This document shows positions 33,851-48,115 of a DNA stretch of 64,000 nt, piece after piece. Location: assembly GCA_963576725.1 (NCBI GenBank), contig OY755246.1, positions 76,228,239-76,292,238 of the forward strand. The letters run 5' to 3'. The DNA is from Azorinus chamasolen (taxonomy: Eukaryota; Mollusca; Bivalvia; Cardiida; Solecurtidae). Below the pieces are notes generated by a model. It did no database searches and was not told the DNA's origin. It worked only from the letters and a program-made list of their open reading frames with translations. How positions within the stretch are numbered: the stretch's first letter is position 1; the number at the start of each line of letters is the position of its first letter. The position numbers and the translations under genes are program-made.

Positions 33851-34752
33851 TTACTCTTAATATAGTCTACGCTTTTATGCACCGCTATTCTTCCACATAA
33901 CTAACTTGCGAATAAAAATGAGTACACATATTAACTTTAATCGTTTTACCGCCAATATCACAAAATACACCACGACAAATACATACGTACAGACCCAAAT
34001 CAGACACCGCCGTTATAAGACTGGCTTCAGCTTTTGTCTCAGTCTCTAGTTCTATATCTCCGGTTTATTCCTTTGAAATTTGCATTTGTGTATCTCAATT
34101 CCTGATTTTACCGACTTTTTAACAAAATTGGTCTGCAGACTACATCGAAAGGATTAAATTATTGCTAATATTTTGATAACTCACACACCGTTGGTATGTT
34201 AGGAATGATTCCGCAAATACCCTTTTTTCTGATCCAGATGAGACACTTAATAACTTCTTACACGAATATTTATAGGATAAAGGGTTAATCCGGGAAATAT
34301 AATCAAGAACGATTCAGATCATTTTAGGCAGTGGCTGCTTAATGCAGGTTGAAAATCATAAAAAAATGCCACCTGTCTGATCCTTATAGATCCTATATAT
34401 AAATATGGTATAATAATAATAGTAGTAGTAATAATAATGATTTTACTGCGTATGAATTATCTGTAGTTTTAAACAAATATTGTGCCTGTAGTTTATTATA
34501 TTACAATATTGTGCAAACATATTTTGTTAAACTGTATTCTATTTAGTACTGTAAAACGTCTCTAAACTGGATATTCACTTTAGAACCATTGTCGGCCTTT
34601 AAACGTTCATTGTGGGAAACGAGTCACTTATGTCTTTTGTAAACAGTGTAGACCCATAACAGAAGGCTCATAGAGAAGTCCTGTCGTCAGGGTCAACACT
34701 GCCTGTCATGTCAAACAGTTCTTTGACTTTTCTCTGACTATTCACAAAATAC

Positions 34753-34918
34753 ATGCTTATAAAACTTTTAGTTGAGTCTGAGTTCGTTCTCCAGTATTTG
34801 ATTAGTCAGATTTTAGCCTCTGACTAAAATCTGACCAATCAAAAGCTTGAGAACTCAGATCTGACCAATCAAAAGCTTGCGAACGAACTCAGAATCAACT
34901 AAAAAGTTTTATAAGCAT
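34753..34918. repeat. Palindrome with internal duplication
   Basis: ATGCTTATAAAACTTTT and TGAGTTCGTTC are mirrored at the right. The inner arm TCAGATTTTAG / CTAAAATCTGACCAATCAAA is followed by a second copy of CTGACCAATCAAAAGCTTG. Confidence 0.85.
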
Positions 34919-35039
34919 GGACCCTGTTTGACTTTTTAAAAGTCATCGTCGAAACGGTGAATGTCAAGTTTTCTGAATGACTCCTTACATTTAATATTTA
35001 TTTAACCCTTCGCTTGCTATTCGCGTCAATATACCTACC

Positions 35040-35110
35040 TGTAAATAGTGAAGACCCAGATGAGACAGCCCCTGCAGGAGCTGTCTCATCGGGGTATTCA
35101 CTATTTACAA
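35040..35110. repeat. Hairpin related to H2 MITEs
   Basis: AAATAGTGAAGACCCAGATG ... CCCTGCAGGAGC ... CATCGGGGTATTCACTATTT. Confidence 0.75.
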
Positions 35111-35404
35111 GTTGATTGTGCAACCGGTGCACTCCACAGCAGTGATTGCACAGCGAAATACTTGTACACAATGAAGATATATGTAATTATACAACAGGAC
35201 ATGGGTAAAGAAGGAGAAATGTATTTTAAAATTCAGCAAGAGAAGGGTTAAGAATACCTCTCTGCATTAGTATTCATATAGATTAAAAGTTTATAATCAC
35301 ACATTAACAAATAATTGATTTGCTATAACAGAAATTTCATAATCAGATCTATATCATTCCATCAGCAAGCCCAGCAGACCATAACTAGACAGTTCCCTGT
35401 CGGA

Positions 35405-35442
35405 AGCGGTCTAGGTCTAGGTCTAGGTCTAGGTCTACTCTG
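35405..35442 (+). repeat. (GGTCTA)n hexamer repeat in an H2 arm
   Basis: Five GGTCTA units extend the H2 arm motif GGTCTACTCTGTTTA, a microsatellite seeded inside a MITE. Confidence 0.9.
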
Positions 35443-36776
35443 TTTATAAATGTTCCAATAGTCGTCTATATGAGGGAATGCGTTAACTCTTTGCATGCTA
35501 GTGACGAATACCTCTGCAAACAGTTTAGATCCAGGTGAGAAGACGGATATATAATGCGACCTCTCATCAAGATCCAAACTGTTTGACACTTAGACCATAT
35601 TTTTGTAAAGAAATGAGAGAAAAATAATTTTATGAATTAAAGCATGAGACAATTGTTGCAGATGAAAAACTACTTGGTGTAAAAGTGTAAAATTAAAAAT
35701 AAGAGGAGCCCTCTCATTAGAATCTGCCACTGTTTACCATGTTACACCTTTGTTTAGAAAAATCTTAAATATTCACCATACGCCTGACCTGCTTGAATTT
35801 TAGAATAGCTCATTTGCAAATTCAGCTTTGTAAAGGTTAAAATACTTTAGTTTGCTTAAAAAATCTTATTTTACATGGTCGTCATGAAATTGAATTCATG
35901 GTAAACACTAAAAACGGTCCTATACGGGTCTATTATTCAGTTTCACACTGTAAAACAGTTAATATTTGGTCACTAGGCCTACTTCTCAAAAGCTTGACTG
36001 AGTCGGAGGTAGTCAAAATTGAACTGGTCCACATTTTGACAGACATCATCATTTCACAGCCAGGTAATTTTTCCTTTATACAACACCCAGTGTCTTGGGT
36101 ACGAACATGGTCGCTGTAGCGATAGTTGAATGTACCTCAGCTGTAGCCATTGTCTAGGACAGCATACAGTCTCTAACTCACTCGAACAATTCGGCATACA
36201 TTACATCTACATTAACCCTTTCATCGCTGAAATTTTCAAATGGAATATTTCAAAATTCAAACAGGCCAAACTTACCGTGAATATTCAGGGAATTTGTAAA
36301 TGAATAGTGTAACATGACACACAGTATGGGCCAAGATGAGAACCCTCCCATCTGGGTCTACAGTTTGCAAAGGATATTAGATATTAGTGACTCGTTTCCT
36401 TCACTGAACGGGTTAACAAGAAATAACAGGGCTTACTAAACGCAACATGTTCCATTGTTTCACATGCTATATACACAATGCCAATTTTCTTTGTTGTTGA
36501 CATCATCTGGTGGAAACTGGTGCCAAAACATAAGAGTAGTTAGCGCATGACCTATGTAGATGGTAATGAGATCTCCACCAGATTGTTATTACGGAGACAT
36601 ACCAAAAAGGAGTAAGTTATTGATGGGTCTGTATTCATGTGGTAGCTTAATGCAGGACAAACGTAATGCAGAAAACTCCTGGGACTTTCTAAACACAAGG
36701 TATCACGTGTGTAAACACAAGGTATCACGTGTGTAATCATTCATTAAGTCTTTTTATCACCTTTTTATTTTCAGAA

Positions 36777-36840
36777 ATGGCGTTGGCAGCGCAATATAGA
36801 ATTACATGTATACTGATGATCGTTGGCTTTGGTTTAATAG
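36777..36840 (+). CDS. METTL24-like coding exon 1 (signal anchor)
   Basis: The acceptor TTATTTTCAG is at 36774, the ATG at 36777 and the donor TTTAATAG|GTAAGT at 36840. It encodes 21 codons plus one base (phase 1) and is almost entirely the hydrophobic anchor. Confidence 0.8.
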
Positions 36841-39800
36841 GTAAGTCCATTTAACTCTCTTAACGTCAATTTCGCCAAAATGAATGAAACAGTGCAGTTA
36901 CAGATAATATCGGCATCAGACCAGGGTCTACACTGTTTGTCTCAAAGTGGCGCATGATCATAGTCTAGACTACAGACAGGTTACCACCTTTTAAAGGCGG
37001 CGTCTGACCAGGGTCTACCCAGACAGTGCAGTAACAAATAAGATACCACCTTTACATGGCGGCGTCTGACCAGAGCCTACACTGCTTGTCTCAACATCTT
37101 CTTCAATGTTTGCGGTTAAATATATGTACTTTAAATCTACATGTATTTATCTCAATTCTTCATTTTATTGAAATGCTTTAACCAAATTAAGTTTCAGACG
37201 ACAATTAGATATTAAGTGCCGAACTAGTTCGTGTTAGCATATGATGGTCAACTTTTATTGTTTAATTAATTTACCATATTATGAACATATCACGTACGCA
37301 CGCACACACGCACACACGTACATATGTACGTACGTAGGTATGTATGCACACACGCAAGCACGCACGAACGCACGCACACATACACACCATACCATAACAC
37401 ACTGTACCACACCACACCATACATACACACATACAATGAAGATATCTATACACTTATCCAACTACGGTACCAATGTAGTCATACGATAAAGGTACCCGTA
37501 CACTCATAAACTGAGGATATCAATGTACTCAGTCCATAAAGGTGCCCGTACACTCATACACTAAAGATACCAATCCACTCATTCCATAAAGGTGCCCATA
37601 CACTCTTAAACTGAAGATACCAATGTACTCATTCCATAAAGGTGCCCATACACTCATAAACTGTCATTACTGAAGATACCAATGCACTCATTCGATAAAG
37701 GTGCCCATACACTCATACACTGAAGATACCAATGCACTCTTTCCATAAAGGTGCCCATACACTCATAAACTGAAGATACCAATGTACTCATTCCATAAAG
37801 GTGCCCATACACTCATAAACTGTCATTACTGAAGATACCAATGTACTCATTCCATAAAGGTGCCCATACGCTCAACAAAAAATATATACTTTCTTACATA
37901 CGATGAAGATGCCGATACACACAAACAATGAACATATCCATGCACACATACAATGAAGGTACCCAAACACACATGCAATGGACGTAACAATATACACATG
38001 CATTGTATAATGAATGTACCCGTACACACATACAATAAAGGTACTTTGCAAACAGCTTGGATCCAGAAAAGACACCTGACCAGGTTCCTTGCTGGTTGAC
38101 ACTCTGCCAATAGTTTCTCATCCTTTCTCATTTCTCGCATCCTGTATAAGCCGTCTGATCAGGGTCTGCCCTCTTTGCTTATGTTAGAACACAAATATGG
38201 TTCAGCAATTCCTGACGTTGCCAACACTTCCTGTATCCGTATGCTATAGTAACAAGTAATTTAATTAATATTCGGGATATCATTATTTCTGACACACGTA
38301 TTCATGGGGTTAGATATAATTATTTCTGACACGCGTATTCATGGGGTTAGATATCATTATTTCTAGATGTTAATAACTTGGATATTCATAATGGCATTTG
38401 AACAAAAATGTGTTAGCCCTGGTGAAACTATAGAACGAGAATAAATTTGTTAGCCCTAGTGAAACTATAGAACGAGAATAAATGTGTTAGCCCTGGTGAA
38501 ACTATAGAACGAAATTAAATGTGTTAGCCCTGGTGAAACTATAGAACGAGATTAAATGTGTTATCCCTGGTGAAACTATAGAACGAGATTAATTGCGTTA
38601 GCCCTGGTGAAACTATAGAACGAGATTAAATGTGTTAGCCCTGGTGAAACTATAGAACGAGATTAAATGTGTTATCCCTGGTGAAACTATAGAACGAGAT
38701 TAATTGCGTCAGCCCTAGTGAAACTATAGAACGAGATTAAATGTGTTAGCCCTGGTGAAACTATAGAACGAGATTAAATGTGTTAGCCCTAGTGAAACTA
38801 TAGAACGAGATTAAATGCGCTAGCCCTAGTGAAACTATAGAACGAGATTAAATGCGTTAGCCCTGGTGAAACTATAGAACAAGATTAAATGCGTTACCCC
38901 TGGTGAAACTATAGAACGAGATTAAATGCGTTAGCCCTGATGATACTATAGAACGAGATTAAATGCGTTAGCCCTGGTAAAATTATAGAACTAAATTAAA
39001 TGCGTTAGCACTAGTAAAACTATAGAATGAGATTAAATGCGTTAGCCCTAGTAAAACTATAGAACAAGATTAAAATGCGTAAGCCCTGGTAAAACTTTAG
39101 AACAAGATTGAATGCGTTAGATTTGTAAAACTATCTGACGAGATTAAATGCGTTAGCCCTAGTAAAACTATAGAACGAGATTAAATGCGTTAACTCTGGT
39201 GAAACTATAGAACGAGATATATATTATTCCATAAGCAGAGACCGTCTATTCTGTTTGCAGATTCAATCCACTGCCTAACTACGGAGTAAAGGATTAACAT
39301 GGTCATTTTCCATGTAAGAAACAATGATATCATGATTCTTTATTAGCTGAATTTTATAATGACATATGTAAACAGGATGAGTCGGTATTGGTAGAAACTG
39401 TCGAGTCATGTATATTATAACTTCATAAACAAGCAGAGCAGACCCTGGTCATATGGTTTCCGTCTGATCCGGGTCTACTCCGTTAGACATAGCGTGAAAA
39501 GAAAGGCGTTACTATGAGTGAAATTGTAATATAAGACTCATTGTACTTGTCATAAAAATATATATCTGCTCAATGTCGAATGAATAAATTAAATAAATGA
39601 CGAGATTTTTTCAGCTGGAATCCATTACTACATGACTACATACAATGGCGGTTACTCGATGACCACAGACAATGCTGTATGGAACTCTAAAGTATCTATT
39701 GATACAGAGGATTTCACAATACCGGAGGAGAGTGTTCTCAAAACAACAAGCACACATGATTTGATCCGAATGTATGAAAGGTAAAGATATGACACACTGC

Positions 39801-42800
39801 CCCTTTACTCCATGAATATTAATGTAAGAAATAATGACATAATGATTTGAGAAGTCAGCTGAGATTCTCACCAGATTTCGCCAACACCACTCTACGCGCC
39901 ATGGGTGGAGAGAATGGAAGAAGTACGTGAGTGGACGAAACCCAAGTACCAACCGTTGGTGGACGAGTGCCAACAGCGAAGATGAAAGACATGAAACCTC
40001 CCTGGCGAGGTTGGCAGTCGGGGCATGACTGTAACTAAAAGCAGCCTCACAATAGTTATGACATAAGAGAGTGCAGCGATAAGCAGCCAATCAGTCCTTG
40101 GTCCAGACTTGATCACCTCGGCCGGCGCACCTCTATGTGAAGTTGTAGATACCGCCGAAACATCCAGTGAAGGAGGCAGCCACCTGATGATAGGACTGGT
40201 GCAGTGGTCATTCTACTGTATTTAGGGATTTAATTACATTAATTGTTACAATATTAAATGCACACAGGATTTTTTGGCCATGTCAGAACTCAGAAACTGT
40301 AGAATTATAAATATGCTCTGCGCGTTATTGGAATATGAACAGTTCCAGAATAGTCCTGCGCGATTTAGGAATTCCAATAATGACAGGCAATATTTGAGTT
40401 CCTAAAGCGCGATTCCTTCAAATACGCGTTTTTGGAATGGTGGACAAGGTTGGAAGTATCCATTTACATGCACTTATAGATTATCAATCATAATTTTATA
40501 ATCAGTTTAATCACCTAAATAAATTGTAAATCATTACCGACTTACTTTAACTTATGCTGATGAAAAATTAACAGAACAAATGTTTGTTTGTTTGTTTTTG
40601 TGTGGGGGGTGATTTGTTTTTATTTCTTTATTTATTTTTATTATTATTATTTTTTATTTTATTCTTTATTGGGGGGGGGGGGGGTATTTTTGTTTAGTTT
40701 ATTGTAAATCATTATCGACAGCATTTAAGTTTTTGCCGATTGACAGTTAACAGGAACAGTTACTGTTTTTCACAAATTGCACCAGCAAAAACGAAGTGTA
40801 CTCTCATCACACATTTGTTCTCGGCAAACAATAGTAGATCAAAACAACGATTAATCATAAATATTAAGAAAATAATAACAAAACAAAGCATGACTGACAG
40901 GGCGTAATGTAATTTTGCCTCGCACGGTTATAAAGTCGCGCAAGGCCGTTCTACAATGGTCGGACATTATTGGAATTCCTAAAAAGCGCAAGACCATTTT
41001 GAATTGTCCATATTCAAATTATGTGCAGAACATATAAGTAAACAGAGCAGATCCTGATCAGATGGTACCTGTCGGAGCTGTCTGATCTGTGTCTACTCTG
41101 TTTCCAAAGGCGTTGAAATGTGTATTTATGGAGTAAAGGGTTATTTTATAAAATGGTGAAACAGTTTAATATATACTGTAAATACTAGGTAGTATTTAGC
41201 ATAAGTAACAATGGGTATAATGAAATTATCTATTACCATTGCCGCGTTATTAGACGTCTCATCAGGACCCAAACTGTTTGACACCATGGTTGAAATTTAG
41301 TTGACACACTTATTTAAGCTTGACTTTTGAAAATTTTGATTGAAAATATATGTACAAATAATTTACTCAGTAGGCTAATGGTTAACAACAAATGCGACAC
41401 GAAACACACACATCTGCAGCAAAATGCAATCAAAAAGTGCATGACTCAGTGTAATGGCCATCTATCATCGTTAAAATGTGGGTGTTACATTTCTGTTAGC
41501 TATGCCTTGTCGGGGCGCTTACGTTTTAAGTTTCGTTTTCTTTGTCATAAAATATGTTAATGCGGTCGGATTATGTCTTGTGTTACTTCCAAATTATCAA
41601 TTTGTCTTCTTAGATATACCAGTTCACGGCAAACCATGTGCAGAAATATACAAAGGACTGGGGGTATTTATGATGGCGGCAAGGAAGTGTGCGTTGATGA
41701 TGGGATGGCTCCAAAGAAACCGTGTCTTGTGTACTCGTTTGGGTAAGAACCCATTTTTCAATGTAACGTCATTGTTGGAGAACAACACATGGTTGATATC
41801 AGGGCAGTTAACCCTTTCCCTCATATATACACCCTTTCGTGCATTTGCAAATAGACTAGACCCATTTCAGACGGTTCCTATAGGAGCCGTCAAATCAGGC
41901 TCTGCTTTGCATGTTTTGACATGACATTCATCTGATTTTACAGTTTTTGTGAAAAACAAACAATCTTGAAACGTTTACACTATAAAAGTCAGATAATAAA
42001 TATTCATAATGTCATTATTTCTTACATGTGTATCAAACAAGGAAAGGATTAGCCTTTAGCCGGTTGTACCAAGCTTTCTTGGTAGAAAATACCAACTTCA
42101 CTTGCCACCATTGAAATTTCTCGCTTCTCAGACGTGCTAGATAAGCTGAGTTACTAAAATAGCCGTACTAGAAATCCTTATCTGGAACACCCCGTGACTA
42201 GTGTATTCATACGCGCGATTGGGTAAAATCAATACAAGGGAAGGAATTCTTACAGAATTATACCATCCTTTCTATAGGCAACAACCTTATGAATTGAAAT
42301 TAATATAAGTAATTAGCACGAATATGAAATTCTATTTATCATATAAACACTTTAAACGCCTATTTAATTAACCGAAGACGTTGTTTTGTAGTCACTCAGT
42401 CATTTATATTTACGCCAAAACGTAACGTTTGTGGTTGTCATAACAAATGGCGTCATTTTGGTGTCACGCCTAAAGTTATGCTGCGGTCTGTTGCTATTAG
42501 ATATGGAAGTCGTATTACGCAATGTAAAGTAGAACTTCACAAAATTCGTTAATTTAATTGGTTTTAGGGCGTATTTCAGCGAGAAAAATAATCAATCATG
42601 GGTTTTGTTAAACCCGGGGGTTATATACCCTCGGTTGGTCTGTTCCTATCGGAAACTCGCTAAAGCTCGTTTCCGACTGGAACAGACCAACCTCGTGTAT
42701 AGAAACCCCCGTCTTTAACAAAACCCATGCTTGATTCTATTAATCTTGCATGACAATACATTAAGCCGTCAAATCAAGAAAGTATTAAGGTTAGAAATTG

Positions 42801-45800
42801 GGCGACTGGAAGTTCCCTTGAAGGTCGAGATATCTAACGTTCGCCTTGCATTAAGCAACTTCGTGTTTTGTTTCAATCTCCCTCGTTAATAACACGTGTG
42901 ACCGCTTTGTGACTCTGTTATATCAATAAAATATTAGGCTGCAAGAGTCGAATACGAATCTAATTTCTGACATACAGTAGTTCTGTTTAATATTTGAACA
43001 GAACAGTAATATTTGGGCAAAACAAGTAATAGGTAGATGTTTCCGGTCAAACAATGACCTCTTCACTACACATTCATGCATGTAACTGGTAGAAATATAG
43101 AATTGTCATGGATTGTCATTTAACCCATTCCCTCATAGGCTATATTTAGACAATGTTCTTTGAATAAATCTACCGAAAAGGAGCTTTAACTAGAGAAAAG
43201 GAAAATTTAAGAATAGTGTAGTTTTGAAACCATTGTGACAAATAGAGCATTTGCTCCTATGGAGCAAATGCCTTATTTATCACAATGGTTTCACAAGGTG
43301 ATTTTTACAGGGTCGTCAAGAGTCGTCAATATAAAGGAATGGGTTAAGATAAATTTTCTTAAAAGAATCAAGAAAAGGGAGTATTATAAGCGAACCTTTT
43401 CTGGACGAGTTGAAGACGGGTTTATCTCAATTGATTTCAAATTTGAAATTTAGGCGAAAGCTCAGTGAAATAAAGTCAGAAATTCGCTTCATCTTTGCGA
43501 TGCTGGCTAGATTCTATATTTAGTATTGATGTTACATGTTACAGAAATCGTAACCGGTTAATAGCAAGCAGTAACCGAACGGTTAACCGGATGAGACTTA
43601 AGACGCTGCATATACAAGTTCGAAGTATTACCCCACCCATCAACAATCATTGAAGAGACATTGTCAACATTTTGGTTATAACTATCATTGTATCGTGACT
43701 TCGGGTTTCTTCCCTTTTTACAACGTGTTATTCTTTGTTGTTTATTGAATAAAGACTTTGCAGTCAACGTGTATTCATCAAACGCCAATTAGATGTTGTT
43801 TGACAAAGTCGGTGTCTACTTCCTAGGCAAATTTGGTTCCAGTAAAATATCACCATCGTCATGGTCTTGCTTTTTGCATTGATTTTTATTGCGGACAATT
43901 TGGGTTTTTTAGTATTAAAGTGAATGAAGTGATACAAATGTATATTGATGATCTATTTAGTTCCGACGTGCTGTCAGACCGAATTTGTTCTTTGTAAGCT
44001 GGCAGTGTTTTATACCAAACCGAAATCTGTTACACTTCTAAAATTAGAAAGTGTAAATATATGTAAAGCAAAATATACAAACAGTATTGACCAAGATTTG
44101 ATGCCATAGCTGAGACATATGCAAACAATATTGACCAAGATCTGATCCTATAGCTTGTACATGTGCAAACAGTATTGACCAAGATCTGATCCTATAGCTT
44201 GGCCACATGCAAACAGTATTGACCAAGATATGAGGGCTCCTGGTTGAGTGATTTGATCAGGGTCAAGACAGGACGTTGAACCCGTGGATGTCAGTGGTTT
44301 ATACCAGTGTCAAACATCTGATGTGGACGAACAGTCAGAATGTGGGATTGAAAGGGTTAAGTGCTTATGCTTTGAAAACAGTGTAGATCACTAGCTAAAG
44401 TGAAACAAGAGACAATATGTGGCCTGCATGCTTCGTATTACATTACCCTCTAATATGCATTAAAGCTCACGTTGCAAAAAAAACAAGCTTTAAAGCCATG
44501 ATGAAAATGTTGGTATATTGTTTTTAACACCCATGTTTCGCCTTCAGTAACTGAATAATTTGAGAACAGGTGCACCGGTGCATTAAATTGCGTTTGTTAT
44601 CGTCGTCGTCTCCAGTCCATTGTGATTGGATATTACGTTCTATTCACAACATGACATTGGAGGTCATGATACAAGGATAATATACAGACATTAATATTTA
44701 CCATAACGCCATCCTTTACGAATGGAAAAGTAGTAAAGTCAAGCAGGCAAAGCCACATGCAAGACGCAACCACCACCAAAACACCGATAGACAGCATGAC
44801 ACACACACACACACAACCACACACCCAAACGCACACGCACACACACGAAATGAACACAGAAAACACCAAAAGACACACAAGAACCAGGGACAAACGTTCC
44901 ACAACATGAACAAACCACAAGCACAAAGACGCAATGCAAACAAAAGGAAGGGTGACAAAGAGAGTACCGCCTTGGCACGGTCAGCAGCAAAAACACCACT
45001 GGGGGTTTAAACCGGTTTACGGACGTCCTAACCTCACACTTCTCTCAAAGTCACCCTAGCTTTACAAATATTGTAAATAAAGGTATCCCCGCTGGACTTA
45101 CCCACAACATAGACGACGGTGAACACAGGACAACATGTAAAACATAGCATAATAACTGTGACAATCCGTCAAATATATGAGATATGACGGATAATAAGCC
45201 TGCAATATGAGATAAATGCATGCACATTATGACAACTCTGGTTACAAGCAATAAGGAAAATATGCAGCGAAACTTATCCAACGGCGGTACTGTGACAGCT
45301 GCTTCAACATGTTTCCGTCTCATACTTACGCTTAATCCGAAATTTGTAACTTTCTCAGCAACCGTTGATCGGGTTGCAAATGGTTTGGAACCTGCTAAGA
45401 CACCGCTTTGGCATTGTTTCATCTGGTTACAGAATGTATGAAACTTTGCCAAACATGACGCAACTAGTTGGTTAAGCGCTGATTTAACACCGTACGCTCC
45501 TTGTTGTTGTAATGTTAAACGATTATGCAATACGTATGATACCCTAGTAAATCAAACAGTTTAAAAAGCGAAGAGATGCTATATATATGTTTATGTTTAC
45601 TTCATACACCAGCTTTTAACGACACTGCAAACACAGTATACCCATATCAAACGGCTTAATCCTTTATTTATGTTAGAAATAATGAGCCGTCTGATCTGGG
45701 TCTTCTGTTTGCAAAATTTGTTTGTCCCTCACTAAATTTTTGGACAATATACCCTCCATAGATATTGCTTAACCCTTTACTCCATGAATATTTATGTTAG

Positions 45801-48041
45801 AAAAAATGAGCCGTCTGATCTGGGTATTCTCTGTTTACAAAACTTGTGTCATTTCAAGGGATGTATGTAACACTTAGGAAAATTAAGAGAGGGGCATTTT
45901 GTCCGTGGAGTAAAGGGGTTAAGCTAGATTCATGGAGGGTGTTTTGAAAAAACACGGGGGACAAAATGTCAACCCTTGCAAAAGCACGAGGGACAAAATG
46001 TCAACCCTTGCAAAACCATGGGGGCCAAAACGTCCAACCTTGCAAAACCATGGGGGACAAAATGTCCACCCTTGCAAAACCATGGGGGAGAAAACGTCCA
46101 CCCTGGCAAAATTCAGTGGGGGACAAACTGTCCGGGGCCCTTGGGGCCCTTGACCCCGCTGTTTAATGACAGCGTGTTTATTGGCCTGATTGGAAGAGGG
46201 TAATGGACCAGTGCGACACTTAGTTATTATGAGATGGGCATCGCACTATGTATTCGCAACCTGCTTTCAATATGCCCAAGCGGTTAATCTATTTGCAAAA
46301 TCGTAACCGGATAACCGGATCAGAAACATCACTTATATTAAGTAACAACGATGAGTCCGTGCCAACACGGAATGGTTATCGAAAGTTTACTACTGTACAC
46401 ATAGACACGGAAAATAGGTTGTGCACCAGTCTACATGTGTGCTTAAAGTTGTATTAAACGAGAGACAAGCAGTTATGTGTTAAAATGATAGCGATAATGG
46501 ACCATCACTGATACTACATGGCACTATATATTATGTAAATACATTTGAACATCGATATCTCGAACTCGGGTAACTCAATCTTCGGGATAACTCGAAGTAA
46601 AAGTTAGATCCCTTTCAAAATTTGTGGTACTTATTTTTTTTCTTCTAAAATTCGCAATTGCACATAATCTATAAAGGCATGCGACAGCCTGATGCAGGTC
46701 GCAAGTAATGCTGAAAACTCCTACATGACGTTCAGCATTACTTTCGACCTACATTAACCCTTTCGGTGCCAGCATTGCCGTCTGCTGGGCACATATTCGT
46801 TTATTTTAAGTGTAAGTGTGTGCACTTCTTCCATTTTCTTTATAAAACAGTAAACATAGTGTCAAACAGTTTGGATCCTGATGAGACGCCGAGTTATTCG
46901 GAGTCTCATCTGGATCCAAATTGTTTGCATGTGATATTATAAACCCGTCATTGTGTCACGGAAGGGGTTAAGTCGTCACATCAAGAAAGGTTCCAGGCAA
47001 GAAATCGAACAACTCGATCTCACGTTATCTCGAAGTAATTTGTATGGTCCTTTGAAGTTCGAGATATCGTGGTTTCACTATATTCACGTTATTCTCTTTT
47101 TTAGATCTAAGAACAACTTCGATTTTGAAAGCGATGTTATAAGTCTGTACGGATGTGATGTCAAAACATTTGACCCTAGGTAAGAGTTTGATAGAAATTA
47201 AGGATGACATCGTAAATATTAATTGGGTTGATTCTTAAAATGGCTTATAAACGCATGAGTTTTGCCCAAGCAGAAGCTAAAGAATCACATCTATATAAAT
47301 GCATAAACAAACAGAGCTTACCTATAAGAGCCGTCTGGGCTGGGTCTAATTTGTTTGCAATGGGGTAGAAATGCGTATTTATGGAGTGTGGGGTGGCATA
47401 AGACAACATGAATCATATTTATTATGTAACTGAAGAACAAACAAATGAAACGTGTTTCAGTTCAGAAGCCCTTCTGATTCTTTAGATATTGAATCTTTAG
47501 ATATTGAACACGGCGTATTGCACAACAATAAAGATGTTCGTATTAAAATACACAACACTACAGAAGAACGCAGATTAAAATAAAACGACGAGTATCTAAC
47601 ATCTCAGGCCAGATTAATTAGTAAACAGTAAAACCTCTCTATAACGACCACTAAGTTGTGTTAAATAGTTGTATTTAGGGCAGGTGGCTGCTTAAAGCAA
47701 GGTGAAAGTAAAACAGAACGCTCCTATAGGAGCGTCTTGTTTTAATTTCATTTGCTTTAAGCAGCCACCTGCCTTTAACGCGAACTATTTGGTGTAATTC
47801 AGTAATCGTTATAGAGAGGTTTTACTGTATATTTTCATTTTTATAAAGCAATTCGAAAATATAGGTTTTCAGTTCTGAATCAGAATACAATTGATATCGG
47901 CGAAAGCTTGCTCAGTGTGATGGATGTTAAATGCTGGTTCGTCTTCAATCTACAATTAAGAGTAACATGACCTTTAATTCGTTTACACTATTGTTCAAGT
48001 AACGTGTTTGTATACCTTTACCATTGTGCTGGTGCATTTTG

Positions 48042-48115
<74 letters not shown>

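Noticed and set aside
41478..41924. 148-aa open frame as a gene
   Set aside because: It overlaps METTL24-like exon 3 in a different frame and runs into an H2 MITE. The spliced frame has family motifs and this one has none.
44633..45530. Minus-strand open frames of 77-159 aa near the CA-repeat
   Set aside because: They are translations of Naiad 3' UTR and flank. The same UTR frame recurs at 51.3 and 55.3 kb without conservation as protein.
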